Assembly (NCBI RefSeq): GCF_044458865.1
Contig: NZ_JBITIH010000012.1
Span: forward strand, 170,347 to 234,346
DNA from: Micromonospora_G sp044458865
GTDB lineage: Bacteria > Actinomycetota > Actinomycetes > Mycobacteriales > Micromonosporaceae
DNA: 64,000 bases
Direction of reading: 5' to 3'
The notes below the pieces were generated by a model. That model made no database searches. It was not told where the DNA came from and saw only the letters and a program-made list of their open reading frames with translations. Within the stretch, counting starts at the first letter, position 1. Each line of letters opens with the position of its first letter. The translations under genes were made by a program, and so were the position numbers. Shown here piece after piece: positions 18,745 to 28,075 of the stretch.

Positions 18745-20619
18745 TCAGAGGGCGAGGGTCCAACTGTTCAGGTAACCGGTGTCGAGGGTGGCCGCGTCCT
18801 GCACCCGGAGCTTCCAGGTGCCGTTGGCAGGCTCGCTGGAGAGGTTCACGGTGAAGGTCTGGTTGATGTTGTCGGTGCTGCCGCCGGCGCGGTTGTGCAG
18901 CACGTAGGCGCTGCCGTCCGGGGCGATCAGGCTGACGACGAGGTCGCCCTTGTAGGTGTGCACGATGTTGACCGCCACGGTGGCGTTGGTGCGGCCGTTA
19001 CGGGCGCAGCCGGAGATGGTGATCGAGCTCTCCACCGTGCTGTTGTCCGGGATGGTGAGGTCGTTGCCGTTGGTCTGGGTGCAGCCCGGCGCCCCGTTCA
19101 CGGTCAGCGAGTACGTGGTCGCCTGGGTGGTGACCGGTCCCGTGCCGGTGATGGTGACCGGGTAGGTGCCGGGCGGGGTGGCGGCGGTGGTGCTGATGGT
19201 CAGCGCGGAGGATCCGCCCGAGGTGACCGTGGCCGGGCTGAAGCTGGCGGTCGCCCCGGCGGGCAGGCCGCTCGCGCTCAGCGCCACCGACTGCGGGCTG
19301 CCGACGGTGGTGGTGGTGCTGACCGTGGCGGTCGCCGACTGGCCCGGGTTGACCGTACCGGCGGCCGGGGCCACGGCGATCGAGAAGTCCTGGGTCGGCG
19401 GGACGACGTTTCCGATGTAGAGCAGCTTGTTCGGGGAACCGGTACCCGGGTTGGTCACCACGCCGTTGGTGGCGTCGTTGACCAGCTTGTCCCGTACCTG
19501 CTGCGGTGTGTACGTGGGGCTGGCCGACAGCACCAGGGCGGCGGCGCCGACCACGTGCGGGGTGGCCATCGAGGTGCCGCTGATGGTGTTGGTCGCGGTG
19601 TTGCTGGTGTACCAGGCCGAGGTGATGCCGCTGCCGGGGGCGAAGATGTCCAGGCAGGTGCCGATGTTGGAGTACGTCGCACGGGCGTCGTTCGACTCGG
19701 TCGCGCCGACCGTGATCGCGTTCGGGGTGCTGGCCGGCGAGACGTTGCAGGCGTTGGAGCTGTACTCGTTGCCGGCCGCGATGCCGTACACCACACCGTC
19801 GGCGATCGACCGGGTGACGGCGTCGTTGACGCCCTGGTCGAACGGGCCGCCGAGGCTCATGTTGGCGACCGCCCGCTCACCCGGGTCGTGGTCGCCGGTG
19901 ACCCAGTCGATGCCGGCGATGACGCCCGCGTACGAGCCGCTGCCGCCGTTGTCCAGCACCCGTACGCCGACCAGGGTGACGCCCTTGGCGACCCCGTAGG
20001 CGGTGCCGCCGACGGTGCCGGCGACGTGCGTGCCGTGTCCGTTGCCGTCGTCGGCGCTGCCGCCGTCGACCGCGTCGAAGCCGGTGACCGCCCGTCCGCC
20101 GAAGTCGCTGTGGGCGAAGCGGATGCCGGTGTCGATGATGTACGCCCGGACGCCGGCGCCGTTGTTCGGGTAGGTGTAGGAGTTGTTCAGCGGCAGGTTG
20201 CGCTGGTCGATGCGGTCCAGGCCCCAGGAGGGGGTCGGGGTTTGGGTCGCCGCCATGTGGACGGTGTGGTTCTGCTGCACGTACTTCACCGACGGGTCGG
20301 CGGCGAGTCGCTTGGCGGCGGATTCGGAGAGCCGTACCTCGAAGCCGCGCAGCGCGTGCTGGTAGGTACGGGCGACGCTGCCACCGTGCCGTTTGGCCAG
20401 GCTCTTCGCGTTGTCGGTGACCGTGGACTGGGCCACCGAGGCGTCCTTGAACACCACGACGTACGAGCCGGCGACCGCGGTGGCGCCACCGGCCCGCAGG
20501 ATCTGTCCTTCGGCGGGTGCGGCGGCGACGGGACTGGCGAACGCGACTGCGGCCGTCGCCACGGCGGTGACGGCTGCTCCGATGCGCCAGCGGCGCCCGG
20601 GTGACCCTGTGTGTGTCAT
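18745..20619 (-). CDS. Secreted subtilisin-family (S8) protease with proprotein-convertase P domain
   Basis: 624 residues from ATG 20619 (AAGGGGAGCACAAGGG upstream). Signal peptide (about 1-34, ending ASPVAAA), inhibitor I9 propeptide (about 50-122), S8 catalytic domain with Asp163 (YIIDTGI), His195 (NGHGTHVAG), oxyanion Asn284 and Ser350 (GTSMATPH), an Ig-like/BACON-type domain (about 425-515) and a C-terminal P domain (about 520-624). Aqualysin/proteinase-K type. It is a secreted, self-processing protease. The longer reading to 20952 lacks a signal-peptide start and is not preferred. Confidence 0.93.
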   Translation of the reverse strand: MTHTGSPGRRWRIGAAVTAVATAAVAFASPVAAAPAEGQILRAGGATAVAGSYVVVFKDASVAQSTVTDNAKSLAKRHGGSVARTYQHALRGFEVRLSESAAKRLAADPSVKYVQQNHTVHMAATQTPTPSWGLDRIDQRNLPLNNSYTYPNNGAGVRAYIIDTGIRFAHSDFGGRAVTGFDAVDGGSADDGNGHGTHVAGTVGGTAYGVAKGVTLVGVRVLDNGGSGSYAGVIAGIDWVTGDHDPGERAVANMSLGGPFDQGVNDAVTRSIADGVVYGIAAGNEYSSNACNVSPASTPNAITVGATESNDARATYSNIGTCLDIFAPGSGITSAWYTSNTATNTISGTSMATPHVVGAAALVLSASPTYTPQQVRDKLVNDATNGVVTNPGTGSPNKLLYIGNVVPPTQDFSIAVAPAAGTVNPGQSATATVSTTTTVGSPQSVALSASGLPAGATASFSPATVTSGGSSALTISTTAATPPGTYPVTITGTGPVTTQATTYSLTVNGAPGCTQTNGNDLTIPDNSTVESSITISGCARNGRTNATVAVNIVHTYKGDLVVSLIAPDGSAYVLHNRAGGSTDNINQTFTVNLSSEPANGTWKLRVQDAATLDTGYLNSWTLAL

Positions 20620-21059
20620 CCCTTGTGCTCCCCTTCGATGGTCGGCCGGTGGGCTTGTGATCCACCGATCGATGGTTCCGGGTAACTGACTGGAGGAAAT
20701 GCTAGGGGCAATCCATTGAAATGTAGAGATGTATGATTTGGTGGCCGGGTCGCGTATTCTGTGCTGTTCCGGCTTTTCTGATCGTGGGACGCTCAAGGCA
20801 CCTGGCGAGGCCAGGGCGCCTGTCGCTTGCCCTCGGGTGAACCTGAGTAGAGCCGGGAAATGGTTCACGTTTGACTGTCGGTGAATGCATTCCGCGACAC
20901 AACGGGCGCAGGATCCGAAACGGGGATCGGTGCAAACATAGGCCACCGGCAATCATGGTGAAACAAATACGTGCCTCGGGCGGGTCATGGGAGGCGGTAT
21001 TCCGACCTCACGGTCAGCACGACCATCCTCCACGGACAGTGTTCCTCTAGGCTGCTCCC
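20620..21059. other. Divergent intergenic region, no gene seen
   Basis: 440 bp between the secreted protease and the flavoprotein. A patch at about 20700-20780 is notably A+T-rich for this genome and probably contains the protease promoter. At the right end, TAGGCT (21048-21053) lies 6 nt before the GTG at 21060 and is a leaderless -10. No convincing ORF or stable RNA fold was seen. Confidence 0.5.
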
Positions 21060-22175
21060 GTGACCGCATGTGACGTCGCCGTCGTCGGCGCCGGGCCGGC
21101 CGGACTCTCCGCCGCCTACGCCGCCGCCCGGGCCGGAGCCCGCACCTTGGTGCTGGAGCGGGCCGAACACCCCCGTTACAAAACTTGCGGCGGCGGGCTC
21201 ATCGGCACCTCGCTCGCCGCGCTCGACGGGCGGATCGAGGTCCCCGCCGACGACCAGGTGCGGCGCGTGACGTTCACTCACGACGGTCGGCGTGGTTTCA
21301 GCCGTGACCACGGGTCGCCACTCGTGCTGATGGTGCGCCGCCCCGAGTTCGACGACCGGCTACGCCGGGCCGCAGCCGCCGCGGGCGCCGAGATCCGCGA
21401 GCGGGTCACCGTACGCGCCATCGAACAGGACCCGGACGGGGTACGAATCCGCCTCGCCGACGGCACCGAGGTGACCGCCGGCGTGGTCGTCGGCGCCGAC
21501 GGTTCCTCCGGCGTCACCGCCCGCCACGTCGGTGTCGAATACGACCAGGTCGACCTCGGACTGGAGCTGGAACTGCCGGTCCCGTCGGCATTGCAGGAGC
21601 GGTGGCGGGGCCGACTGCTGCTCGACTGGGGACCGATCCCGGGTTCGTATGCCTGGATCTTCCCCAAGGGCGACGTGCTCACCGTCGGTGTCATTGCCGA
21701 GCGTGGTCAGCCCGAGGCGACCCGACGCTACCTGCGGGACTTCGTCGAACGCCACGGTCTCGCCGGGATCGACCCGATCCACGACTCGGGTCACCTGACC
21801 CGTTGCCGTACCGACCGTTCGCCACTGCGGCGGGGACGGGTGGTGGTCGCGGGTGACGCCGCCGGTCTGCTCGAACCGTGGACCCGTGAGGGGATCAGCT
21901 TCGCGCTCCGCTCCGGCACGCTCGCCGGCGTCGCGGCCGCCAGCGGCGACCTCGACGGTTACGTCACGGCGGTGCACCAACAGCTCGGCCCGTCGATGGC
22001 GGCCGGGCGGCGCCTGCTCGGCGCGTTCACCCGGCACCCGGGAATCTTCCACGCCGTGGTCGCGACCCCGCCCGGCTGGCGGATGTTCGCCCGGTTCTGC
22101 CAGGGCGAGGCGTCCTTCCAACGAACCCTGACCCGCACCCCGGTCCGCGCGGCACTCGCCCTGCTCGGCTCCTGA
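21060..22175 (+). CDS. Geranylgeranyl reductase-family FAD-dependent oxidoreductase
   Basis: 371 residues. N-terminal dinucleotide motif GAGPAGLSAAYAAARAG, the family signature RYKTCGGGLIG near residue 40, GADGSSGVTA near 145, and the second FAD motif VVVAGDAAGLLEPWTREGI near 265. Enzymes of this family reduce isoprenoid double bonds (for example in menaquinone or lipid tails). Leaderless start: TAGGCT then 6 nt then GTG. Stands alone between a protease and a small membrane-protein pair; the exact substrate is unknown. Confidence 0.88.
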   Translation: MTACDVAVVGAGPAGLSAAYAAARAGARTLVLERAEHPRYKTCGGGLIGTSLAALDGRIEVPADDQVRRVTFTHDGRRGFSRDHGSPLVLMVRRPEFDDRLRRAAAAAGAEIRERVTVRAIEQDPDGVRIRLADGTEVTAGVVVGADGSSGVTARHVGVEYDQVDLGLELELPVPSALQERWRGRLLLDWGPIPGSYAWIFPKGDVLTVGVIAERGQPEATRRYLRDFVERHGLAGIDPIHDSGHLTRCRTDRSPLRRGRVVVAGDAAGLLEPWTREGISFALRSGTLAGVAAASGDLDGYVTAVHQQLGPSMAAGRRLLGAFTRHPGIFHAVVATPPGWRMFARFCQGEASFQRTLTRTPVRAALALLGS

Positions 22176-22309
22176 CCGCACCGGGTCGGCGCCCGCGAAC
22201 GCCGCCGAGGACCACACCCGGGCCCGTGGCCGGCGTTCCTCCATCCGGGTGACGGGGTGGTCGCGCCGCGCGGAACCGGGTGACAATGGGGCGGAACGAG
22301 GAGGCCGCC

Positions 22310-22363
22310 ATGGCGACAGGTGACGAATCCGTCGAACACTTCCCGGACGAGGAACTGGCCTAA
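22310..22363 (+). CDS. 17-residue ORF coupled to the next gene
   Basis: ATG with GAGGAGG 6 nt upstream encodes 17 acidic residues (MATGDESVEHFPDEELA). Its TAA shares a base with the ATG of the following membrane-protein gene (TAATG). The strong ribosome site and overlap suggest it is translated, perhaps only to couple translation. Confidence 0.5.
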   Translation: MATGDESVEHFPDEELA

Positions 22364-22803
22364 TGCCACGGATCCTGCCACCGCTCGGCGCGGCGACCGG
22401 TGTCGCCGGCAGCGCACTTTCCGTCGCCGTCCTGCCCTGGGCGGTGTACGGCAGGTTCGACATCCACCTCACCCGGTTCCCGGGCTGGCAGTTCTACGTG
22501 GTGAGCGTGCTGGCGCTGCACGGCTGCGTCGCCTGGGCGCTGTTCGTCCCGGCCGGCCGTCGGTCTGTCGTGCCGCTCGTGGTCGGTGCGGCCAGCGCGT
22601 TCGTTGCCGCCGGCTCCGCGATGGTCCTGGCGTTCCGGTACGACGACGCGAGCGCGCTGTTCCCCGGCGTCGTACCCATGGTGTTGCCGATGCCCGGGCC
22701 GGGTCCGGTGGCCGCCCTGCTGGGGATCGTGGCGGGAATCGGTGCCGTACTGGCGTCCCGCGACCGAACCGCTTCGCCCCGCACCGGTTCCATCCCCGTC
22801 TAG
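22363..22803 (+). CDS. Small polytopic membrane protein of unknown function
   Basis: 146 residues with four hydrophobic segments (about 8-28, 45-63, 70-92, 112-132). Not recognised. The ATG overlaps the stop of a 17-residue ORF, and it is followed 41 bp later by a membrane-anchored EEP gene, with which it may form an operon. Confidence 0.7.
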   Translation: MPRILPPLGAATGVAGSALSVAVLPWAVYGRFDIHLTRFPGWQFYVVSVLALHGCVAWALFVPAGRRSVVPLVVGAASAFVAAGSAMVLAFRYDDASALFPGVVPMVLPMPGPGPVAALLGIVAGIGAVLASRDRTASPRTGSIPV

Positions 22804-22844
22804 TCTGGTCGCCGCGACCACTCACGACACGGGGGAGTTGCAGG

Positions 22845-23867
22845 GTGCAGACGCCGCGCGACCATGGTCCGCTCCGGCCCAAACGACGGTGGTGGCCAGC
22901 GCGGTGGGTCCGTTGGATCCTGGGTGGCGAGGTCCGCGGCTGGTCCCGCTGGCAGCGCGGCCAGGTGCTCGCGTCGTGCGCCGTGTTCGTCGCCTGCCTC
23001 CTGGTCCTCCATCGTCTGGTGCCGAACGGAGTCGGCCACCTCGGCAGCCTCCTGGAGACCTTTCTTCCCTGGCTCGGGCTCGGCATTCCGGCACTGGTCG
23101 TGTTGAGCCTGCTGCGCCGTTCGGTGGTCGCGCTGCTGGCGGTGCTGGTGCCGGTCACCGCCTGGCTCGGCCTCTTCGGTGGCCTGCTGCTGCCCGGCAC
23201 CGGGTCGGAGTACGACCTCACCGCGGTCGCGCACAACGTCAGTGACGAGAACCCGGACCCGGCGGGTACGGCGACGACACTCATGGCGGTCCGGCCCGAT
23301 CTCATCGGCCTGGCGGAGGTGACGCCGGCCGCGCTGCCCGCCTACAGGGCGACCCTGGCCCCGGAGTACCCCCATCACACGGTTCACGGCACCGTCGGAC
23401 TCTGGTCGAGGTATCCGCTCACCGACGCCCGGCTGGTCGACATCAGACCAGACGGGTTCGGGGCAGACTGGGATCGGGGACTGCGGGCGACCGCGCGTAC
23501 GCCCTGGGGCGACGTGGCGGTGTACGTGGCCCACCTGCCCTCGGTACGTCTCGGGCTGCCGGACGGTTTCGGTACCGTACGACGGGACCAGAGCGCTGTC
23601 CTGCTCGGCCGCGCGCTGCGCGCCGAACGGTCGGAGCGGGTCGTCCTGCTGGGCGACCTGAACAGCACGGTGGACGACCGCGGACTGGAGCCGGTACGTG
23701 CACAGTTACCCTCGGTCGGGTCGGGTTTCGCGTTCAGTTGGCCGGCGGCTCTGCCGGTTGCCCGGATCGACCAGGTCATGGCCCGCGCGGCTACCATCAC
23801 CGAAATCTGGTCCCTGCCCGCGACCGGAAGTGACCATCTACCGATCGGCGCCCGGTTGCGGTTCTGA
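22845..23867 (+). CDS. Membrane-anchored EEP family protein (second copy)
   Basis: 340 residues from GTG 22845 (GGGGGAG upstream). A basic N-terminus, three hydrophobic segments (about 35-115) and an EEP domain with AHNVSDEN, LIGLAEVTP, VAHLPS, LGDLNS and SDHLPIG. The layout is the same as in the protein at 3522, and the arrangement FLPWLGLGIPALVVLSLLRRS versus FLGLGIPVLALAALLRRS shows they are paralogs. Probable extracytoplasmic phosphodiesterase or phosphatase; substrate unknown. Confidence 0.85.
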   Translation: MQTPRDHGPLRPKRRWWPARWVRWILGGEVRGWSRWQRGQVLASCAVFVACLLVLHRLVPNGVGHLGSLLETFLPWLGLGIPALVVLSLLRRSVVALLAVLVPVTAWLGLFGGLLLPGTGSEYDLTAVAHNVSDENPDPAGTATTLMAVRPDLIGLAEVTPAALPAYRATLAPEYPHHTVHGTVGLWSRYPLTDARLVDIRPDGFGADWDRGLRATARTPWGDVAVYVAHLPSVRLGLPDGFGTVRRDQSAVLLGRALRAERSERVVLLGDLNSTVDDRGLEPVRAQLPSVGSGFAFSWPAALPVARIDQVMARAATITEIWSLPATGSDHLPIGARLRF

Positions 23868-23896
23868 CCGCCGCGACGATGCCGGCCTCGACGGGG

Positions 23897-24652
23897 TCAG
23901 GACACCTCGGCGGAGCCACCCAGGAACGCGGTGAGTGCGGCCCGCCAGGCGACCGGGCTGTCCAGGTGTACGTCATGCCCGGCCCCCGGTACCTCCACGG
24001 CGGTGAGCATCGGGTGCCGTCGCATCCTCGTGTACTCGTCGGCACCCATGAAGCCCTGCTCGCCCTTCACCAGCAGGGTCGGGCAGGCGACCTGCTCGAA
24101 CTCGTCCCAGCGGGGCTCTGCGACACCAGCGATGGTGGCGACCATGATGTCCCGGTCGAACGCCGGATACCAGCCGTCCGCGTGTTCCCGTAGCCCGCCG
24201 GCCCAGGCCGTCCCGACCAGGCCACCGCCGAGATACTCGGCGGCGGTGGCCTGGTCCGAAAACGGGACTGGCCAGTCGGCGAGCCAGCGGTCGATGCCGT
24301 CGGCGGTGTCGTCTTCCGGTCCGTCCCCCGCCGGACCCGCCTCCACCAGGACCAGCCGATTCACCAGCAGGGGATGGCTGGCGGCGGTGAGCAGGGCGGT
24401 GTGCCCGCCGAGTGACTGCCCGACCAGGACGGCTGGGCCGAGGAGCCCGAGAGCCGCTGCCGCGTCGGTGACGTGGGCGGCCCGGGAGACGTCCTTCGGC
24501 CGACGTTCGCTGTCGCCGTGCCCGCGCGGGTCGAGCGCGTAAACCTGGTGCGTGTCGGCGAGCCAGGAGGCCGTGGCCGACCACTCCCCGGCGTAGCCGC
24601 AGAGCCCGGGCAGCAGAAGTACCGGTGAGCCGGCGCCGCCGAGGTTGTGCAA
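23897..24652 (-). CDS. Alpha/beta hydrolase
   Basis: 251 residues in this reading. LLLPGLCGYAGEW (oxyanion loop), GQSLGGHTA nucleophile elbow (Ser), and GAGHDVHLDSP (catalytic His) mark an alpha/beta hydrolase. The start is a problem: TTG 24652 falls inside what looks like the first strand, and the frame stays open upstream with coding-like residues but no ATG, GTG or TTG. An ATT at 24688 would give a natural N-terminus (IDLYAPDRTRLALHNLGG). Substrate not predictable. It converges with the EEP gene. Confidence 0.8.
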   Translation of the reverse strand: MHNLGGAGSPVLLLPGLCGYAGEWSATASWLADTHQVYALDPRGHGDSERRPKDVSRAAHVTDAAAALGLLGPAVLVGQSLGGHTALLTAASHPLLVNRLVLVEAGPAGDGPEDDTADGIDRWLADWPVPFSDQATAAEYLGGGLVGTAWAGGLREHADGWYPAFDRDIMVATIAGVAEPRWDEFEQVACPTLLVKGEQGFMGADEYTRMRRHPMLTAVEVPGAGHDVHLDSPVAWRAALTAFLGGSAEVS

Positions 24653-24717
24653 CGCCAGCCGGGTGCGGTCCGGAGCATAGAGATCAATGATGGGTACGCA
24701 CGCTACCAGCGACCCGG

Positions 24718-24755
24718 GACGTGGAGGAACACCCGAGCGGGCGCCCCTCCACGTC
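24718..24755 (-). terminator. Hairpin downstream of the 5'-nucleotidase gene
   Basis: 10-bp perfect stem (24718-24727 with 24746-24755), about 20 bp after the stop of the gene at 24774. Confidence 0.5.
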
Positions 24756-24773
24756 GTCGCATCGCGTTGCGGG

Positions 24774-26576
24774 TCAGGCGGGGAACTCCACGGGTACGCC
24801 CTCGCGTACCAGCCGCCAGTTCGGCACGAAGAAGTCGGCCGGGTCGATCGTGCCCCTCTCCTGTGCCCAGTCGATCAGCAGTTGGCGGATCTCCTGCTGC
24901 TGGTTGTAGATCTGGGTCTTCACGATGCCGGGGAAGTTGCCGCCCCCGCTGCGCCGGTAGTTGTTCACCGCGATCACGAACTGATCGCCGTCGGCCACCG
25001 GCGTTTCCGTACCCGGGTGCACCAGGCGGGTGATCCGTTGGCCGACCGGGCGGCTGATGTCGATGTCGTAGTCGACACCGGAGATGGTGTCGTAGTTGTA
25101 GTCCGGCACCGACGGGTCGTTGAGGGTTGCCGGGTCCACCGGGGCACCCGGGCCGAGGGTGCGGAAGTACTTGGCCGAGTACTCCAGGTACGCCTTCACC
25201 TCGGCGCCGCTGATCACGACGGCTTCGAGGGTGTTGTCGTAGATGTAGAGCCCCGCCACATCCTTGATCTTCACGTCGCCGGCGGGGAAGACCGCGGTAC
25301 GGCTGAACGGGGCGGCGATCGACAGCACCGGCAGGCTCGCGTACGTCGTACCCGCCAGGGCGGCGGTGACGACGTCGGTCTGCACCTTGTTGATGTAGTC
25401 GAGGATCGGGGTGTCCTTGTAGCGGGACTCGGTCGCCGGCAGTTCGACCGCGGAGGTCGCCACCACCTGGTTCACGTACGCGACCGTCTTGTTGTGCTGG
25501 GCGCGTACGGCCGCCAGCACCTTCGGGTCCTCGGCCACGGTGTTGGTGTTCAGCATGGTGGCCCGCTTGCTGGTGATCTTCCAGCAGTTGCGTTCCCGGG
25601 TCAACGTGAAGTCCATCCGGGTGAGTCGCTGGCCCCACCGCGACGGTTCCGATGTCAACACCTGTACGCCGGTGGCGGCGTTGACGACGAAGCGCTCCAC
25701 GACCTCGTTGTGGGCGTGCCCGAAGAGGATCGCGTCGATGCCGGGCACCTGCTGCGCGATCAGCGCGACCGGGTTCTCGTTCGGTAACTCGGGGCCGTAG
25801 CTGGACGTACCGTTGTCACCACCGTGCGCGGAGATCAGCACGATGTCGGCACCGCGTTGGCGCATCACCGGGACCCACCTGGCGGCAGTGGCGATCATGT
25901 CCTCGAACCGTAGCTTGCCCTCGACGTTGCCCTTGTCCCAGATGGCCACGCCCGGGTTGGTCAGGCCGAGGATGCCGACCCGCAGAGTCGGCGCGCCCCG
26001 ACCGAGGTCGACCTTCTTGATGATGTACGGCGTGTAGGCCGGCTTGCCGGTACGGGCGTTGACCGCGTTGGCGGCCAGCGCGGGGAAACCGAGCTGCCGG
26101 ATCCACAGGTCGAGCAGGGGGAGACCGTAGTTGAACTCGTGGTTGCCGAGGGTGACGGCGTCGTAGTCGAGGACGTTCATCGCCCGAGCCATCGGGTGCT
26201 TCTCGCCAGTCGAGGTGATCGGCTCCTGCTTGGCGTAGTACGTCGCCAGGGAGGTGCCCTGGATCGTGTCCCCGGCGTCCAACACCAGGGTCGCCTTGCC
26301 TCGGCGCTCGTTGCGGATCTGGTTGACGAGCGTGGTCAGCTTCGCTACGCCGATATCGTTGTGCGCGCTGTCGTCGTACTCGGCATCCTTGTAGTAGTCC
26401 CAGTTGTAGACGTTACCGTGAGTGTCCGAAGTGCCCAGGACGGTGAGGTCCCAGCTTTTCGGCTTCGCGGCCCCGTGCGCCTGGGCTGGAGCGGCGGCGA
26501 CCAGCGGTGCTGCGGCGGCAGCTGTCGCGGCGGCGACCAGAAGTTGGCGGCGGGACGGGCCGGACGGAGAGGTCAT
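24774..26576 (-). CDS. Secreted 5'-nucleotidase / 2',3'-cyclic phosphodiesterase
   Basis: 600 residues from ATG 26576. Tat-like signal (SRRQLLVAAATAAAAAP). Metallophosphatase domain with TSDTHGN, DAGDTIQG, GNHEFNYG, SAHGG and FGHAHNE, the dimetal ligands, followed by the 5_nucleotid_C domain (SIAAPFSRTA, GVDYDIDIS, VAVNNYRRSGGG-type). It removes phosphate from extracellular nucleotides and is a phosphate/nucleoside scavenger. Upstream extension to 26684 has no export signal at its start and is not favoured. Confidence 0.93.
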   Translation of the reverse strand: MTSPSGPSRRQLLVAAATAAAAAPLVAAAPAQAHGAAKPKSWDLTVLGTSDTHGNVYNWDYYKDAEYDDSAHNDIGVAKLTTLVNQIRNERRGKATLVLDAGDTIQGTSLATYYAKQEPITSTGEKHPMARAMNVLDYDAVTLGNHEFNYGLPLLDLWIRQLGFPALAANAVNARTGKPAYTPYIIKKVDLGRGAPTLRVGILGLTNPGVAIWDKGNVEGKLRFEDMIATAARWVPVMRQRGADIVLISAHGGDNGTSSYGPELPNENPVALIAQQVPGIDAILFGHAHNEVVERFVVNAATGVQVLTSEPSRWGQRLTRMDFTLTRERNCWKITSKRATMLNTNTVAEDPKVLAAVRAQHNKTVAYVNQVVATSAVELPATESRYKDTPILDYINKVQTDVVTAALAGTTYASLPVLSIAAPFSRTAVFPAGDVKIKDVAGLYIYDNTLEAVVISGAEVKAYLEYSAKYFRTLGPGAPVDPATLNDPSVPDYNYDTISGVDYDIDISRPVGQRITRLVHPGTETPVADGDQFVIAVNNYRRSGGGNFPGIVKTQIYNQQQEIRQLLIDWAQERGTIDPADFFVPNWRLVREGVPVEFPA

Positions 26577-26757
26577 TACACGCCTTTCCCTGACGGTGGG
26601 GTGGGCCTCGTGGGCGTCGTCGGCACGATAACCATCCGGTCGGAACCGCGCCAGTGCGGAACGGAAGTGACAGCCAGCGGTCACCTACCGCATACCTGGG
26701 CGAAACCGGTGTGAGCCGCCATCGGGAGGGGCCCCACGTACGCGCGGTCAGCGTGGG

Positions 26758-27030
26758 TCAGGCCCGTGGTACGGGGTCGTAGACCAATACAGTCGCCAGA
26801 ACGAAGTCGTAGACGAGGAACGCCGCGTAGCCGATCAACGCGAGACCGACCAGCATCGCGACAACCCTCTTGACTGGTTGGTAACGCCCGCCCACCCGGG
26901 GGACGACGAAGAAGGCGTCATTGAGTAGCCGCGTGGTGCGTCCCGGTACCACCAACAGGGCACCTCCCAATCCGAACAACGCCCCGCTCAAGAGCACCAT
27001 GAGCAGGACCGTGCCCATGCCGCCGCGCAT
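26758..27030 (-). CDS. Small two-helix membrane protein
   Basis: 90 residues from ATG 27030, which has GGAGGAC upstream. Two long hydrophobic segments (about 5-28 and 52-78) flank a basic loop (PGRTTRLLNDAFFVVPRVGGRYQPVKR, in part). Not recognised. A start at 27066 is possible but has no ribosome site. Confidence 0.65.
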   Translation of the reverse strand: MRGGMGTVLLMVLLSGALFGLGGALLVVPGRTTRLLNDAFFVVPRVGGRYQPVKRVVAMLVGLALIGYAAFLVYDFVLATVLVYDPVPRA

Positions 27031-27203
27031 GAGTCCTCCACTCGTTTTCTGGACCGAACCGGACAAGTTTTCAGTCGCCGCGTAGCCGGGTCAACATGCC
27101 CGAAGAATCCTTGACGCGATGCCTACAGGTGTCACCTCATCCGCCCTGTCCCCGGATGCGAGGTTTTTGGGCTTGATCAACATGCTGGGGGGCCATGATC
27201 GGC

Positions 27204-27229
27204 GGAATGTTGGCGGGGGTGGGGTCGTT
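27204..27229 (+). promoter_or_regulatory. ECF-sigma-type promoter of paralog A
   Basis: GGAAT (27204-27208), 17-bp spacer, CGTT (27226-27229), continuing TATACAT. This is the -35/-10 pattern of sigma-E-class ECF promoters. Confidence 0.65.
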
Positions 27230-27239
27230 ATACATCGCG

Positions 27240-27383
27240 TACGACCGGAGCAGCGCCGGGGCAGTGTTCTTCCCTGCCTCATAGAGGGCCTGTGGCCTCG
27301 TACTTCTTCTTCCTTCGAGCACGGCACCTTTCCCCCTTTGTGTGTGCGTGCTGGGAGAGCCCCCGATTGGAAGGTGAACCATC
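27240..27383 (+). ncRNA. Conserved 5' leader of paralog A, hairpin-containing
   Basis: About 140 nt between promoter and GTG. The first half matches paralog B nearly base for base. Near the 3' part a 6-bp stem (27318-27323 with 27347-27352) forms where paralog B has a different stem at the equivalent place. Ends in GGAAGGTGA before the start codon. A structured regulatory leader is possible; no known riboswitch motif was recognised. Confidence 0.4.
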
Positions 27384-28010
27384 GTGAAGACGACTTTCAC
27401 CGCTGTTACCAAGACTTCGTTCGTTCGTAGGACCGCTCTGGGTGTCGCCAGCCTCGCCTTCGTCGGTGGCGCTGTCGCCGGCCCGGTGGGCCACGCGTTC
27501 GCGGCCCCGGCCGAGCACACGGCCCCGGCGATGACCACCGTCGCGCAGGAGACTGCCGCCAAGCCGGCCATGGACAAGCTTGTGCCGCACGGCACGCAGG
27601 GTGCGCAGTCGCGGATCAGTCTGTCGAAGGAGCAGACCGACAACGCCAAGGCGATCACTGATACCGCTAAGAAGCTTGGTATGGGTGAGCGTGGTGCGGT
27701 GATCGCGGTCGCTACGTCGATGCAGGAGTCGAAGTTGGAGAACCTGGGTCATCTGGGTGACATGAACGACCACGACTCCCTGGGTCTGTTCCAGCAGCGC
27801 CCGTCGTCTGGTTGGGGTACTCCGGCGCAGATCACGGATCCGACGTACGCGGCGACGGCGTTCCTGAGCAATCTGAAGCAGGTGGATGGTTGGCAGGATC
27901 TGCCGTTGACGGTGGCGGCGCAGAAGGTTCAGGTGTCGGCGTTCCCGGACGCGTACGCGCAGTGGGAGAACCAGGCCGCTCACATCGTCCAGGACGTCTG
28001 GACCAAGTAA
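27384..28010 (+). CDS. Secreted lysozyme-like (SLT-type) protein, paralog A
   Basis: 208 residues, GTG start with GGAAGG 9 nt upstream. Signal peptide about 1-40 (ending HAFA-A). A short linker carries the conserved KLVPHGTQGAQS. The domain at about 85-205 has ATSMQES (Glu115), DSLGLFQQRPSSGWG and VQVSAFPDAYAQWE. Glu115 aligns in style with the catalytic Glu of lytic transglycosylases, so action on peptidoglycan is the best guess. GGT/CGT/GCT-rich codons suggest strong expression. Nearly identical copies lie at 29771 and 63325. A strong terminator follows. Confidence 0.88.
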   Translation: MKTTFTAVTKTSFVRRTALGVASLAFVGGAVAGPVGHAFAAPAEHTAPAMTTVAQETAAKPAMDKLVPHGTQGAQSRISLSKEQTDNAKAITDTAKKLGMGERGAVIAVATSMQESKLENLGHLGDMNDHDSLGLFQQRPSSGWGTPAQITDPTYAATAFLSNLKQVDGWQDLPLTVAAQKVQVSAFPDAYAQWENQAAHIVQDVWTK

Positions 28011-28037
28011 GACACCAGCAGGACAAAGGTATCTCCG

Positions 28038-28075
28038 GTCGTGACCGGGTCCCAAGTACGGGACCCGGTCACGAC
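28038..28075 (+). terminator. Rho-independent terminator of paralog A
   Basis: Perfect 16-bp stem (28038-28053 with 28060-28075), loop AAGTAC, then CCCTTTT. Confidence 0.9.

Larger units (their letters stand above)
27031..27383. other. Promoter and long leader of lysozyme-like paralog A
   Basis: 353 bp without a gene. It contains the ECF-type promoter at 27204-27229 and a leader of roughly 140 nt that is largely identical to that of paralog B (29560-29770). Confidence 0.7.

Noticed and set aside
27230..27383. c-di-AMP (ydaO-type) riboswitch in the paralog A leader
   Set aside because: The conserved ydaO core elements are not present, although such riboswitches often precede wall-hydrolase genes in actinobacteria.
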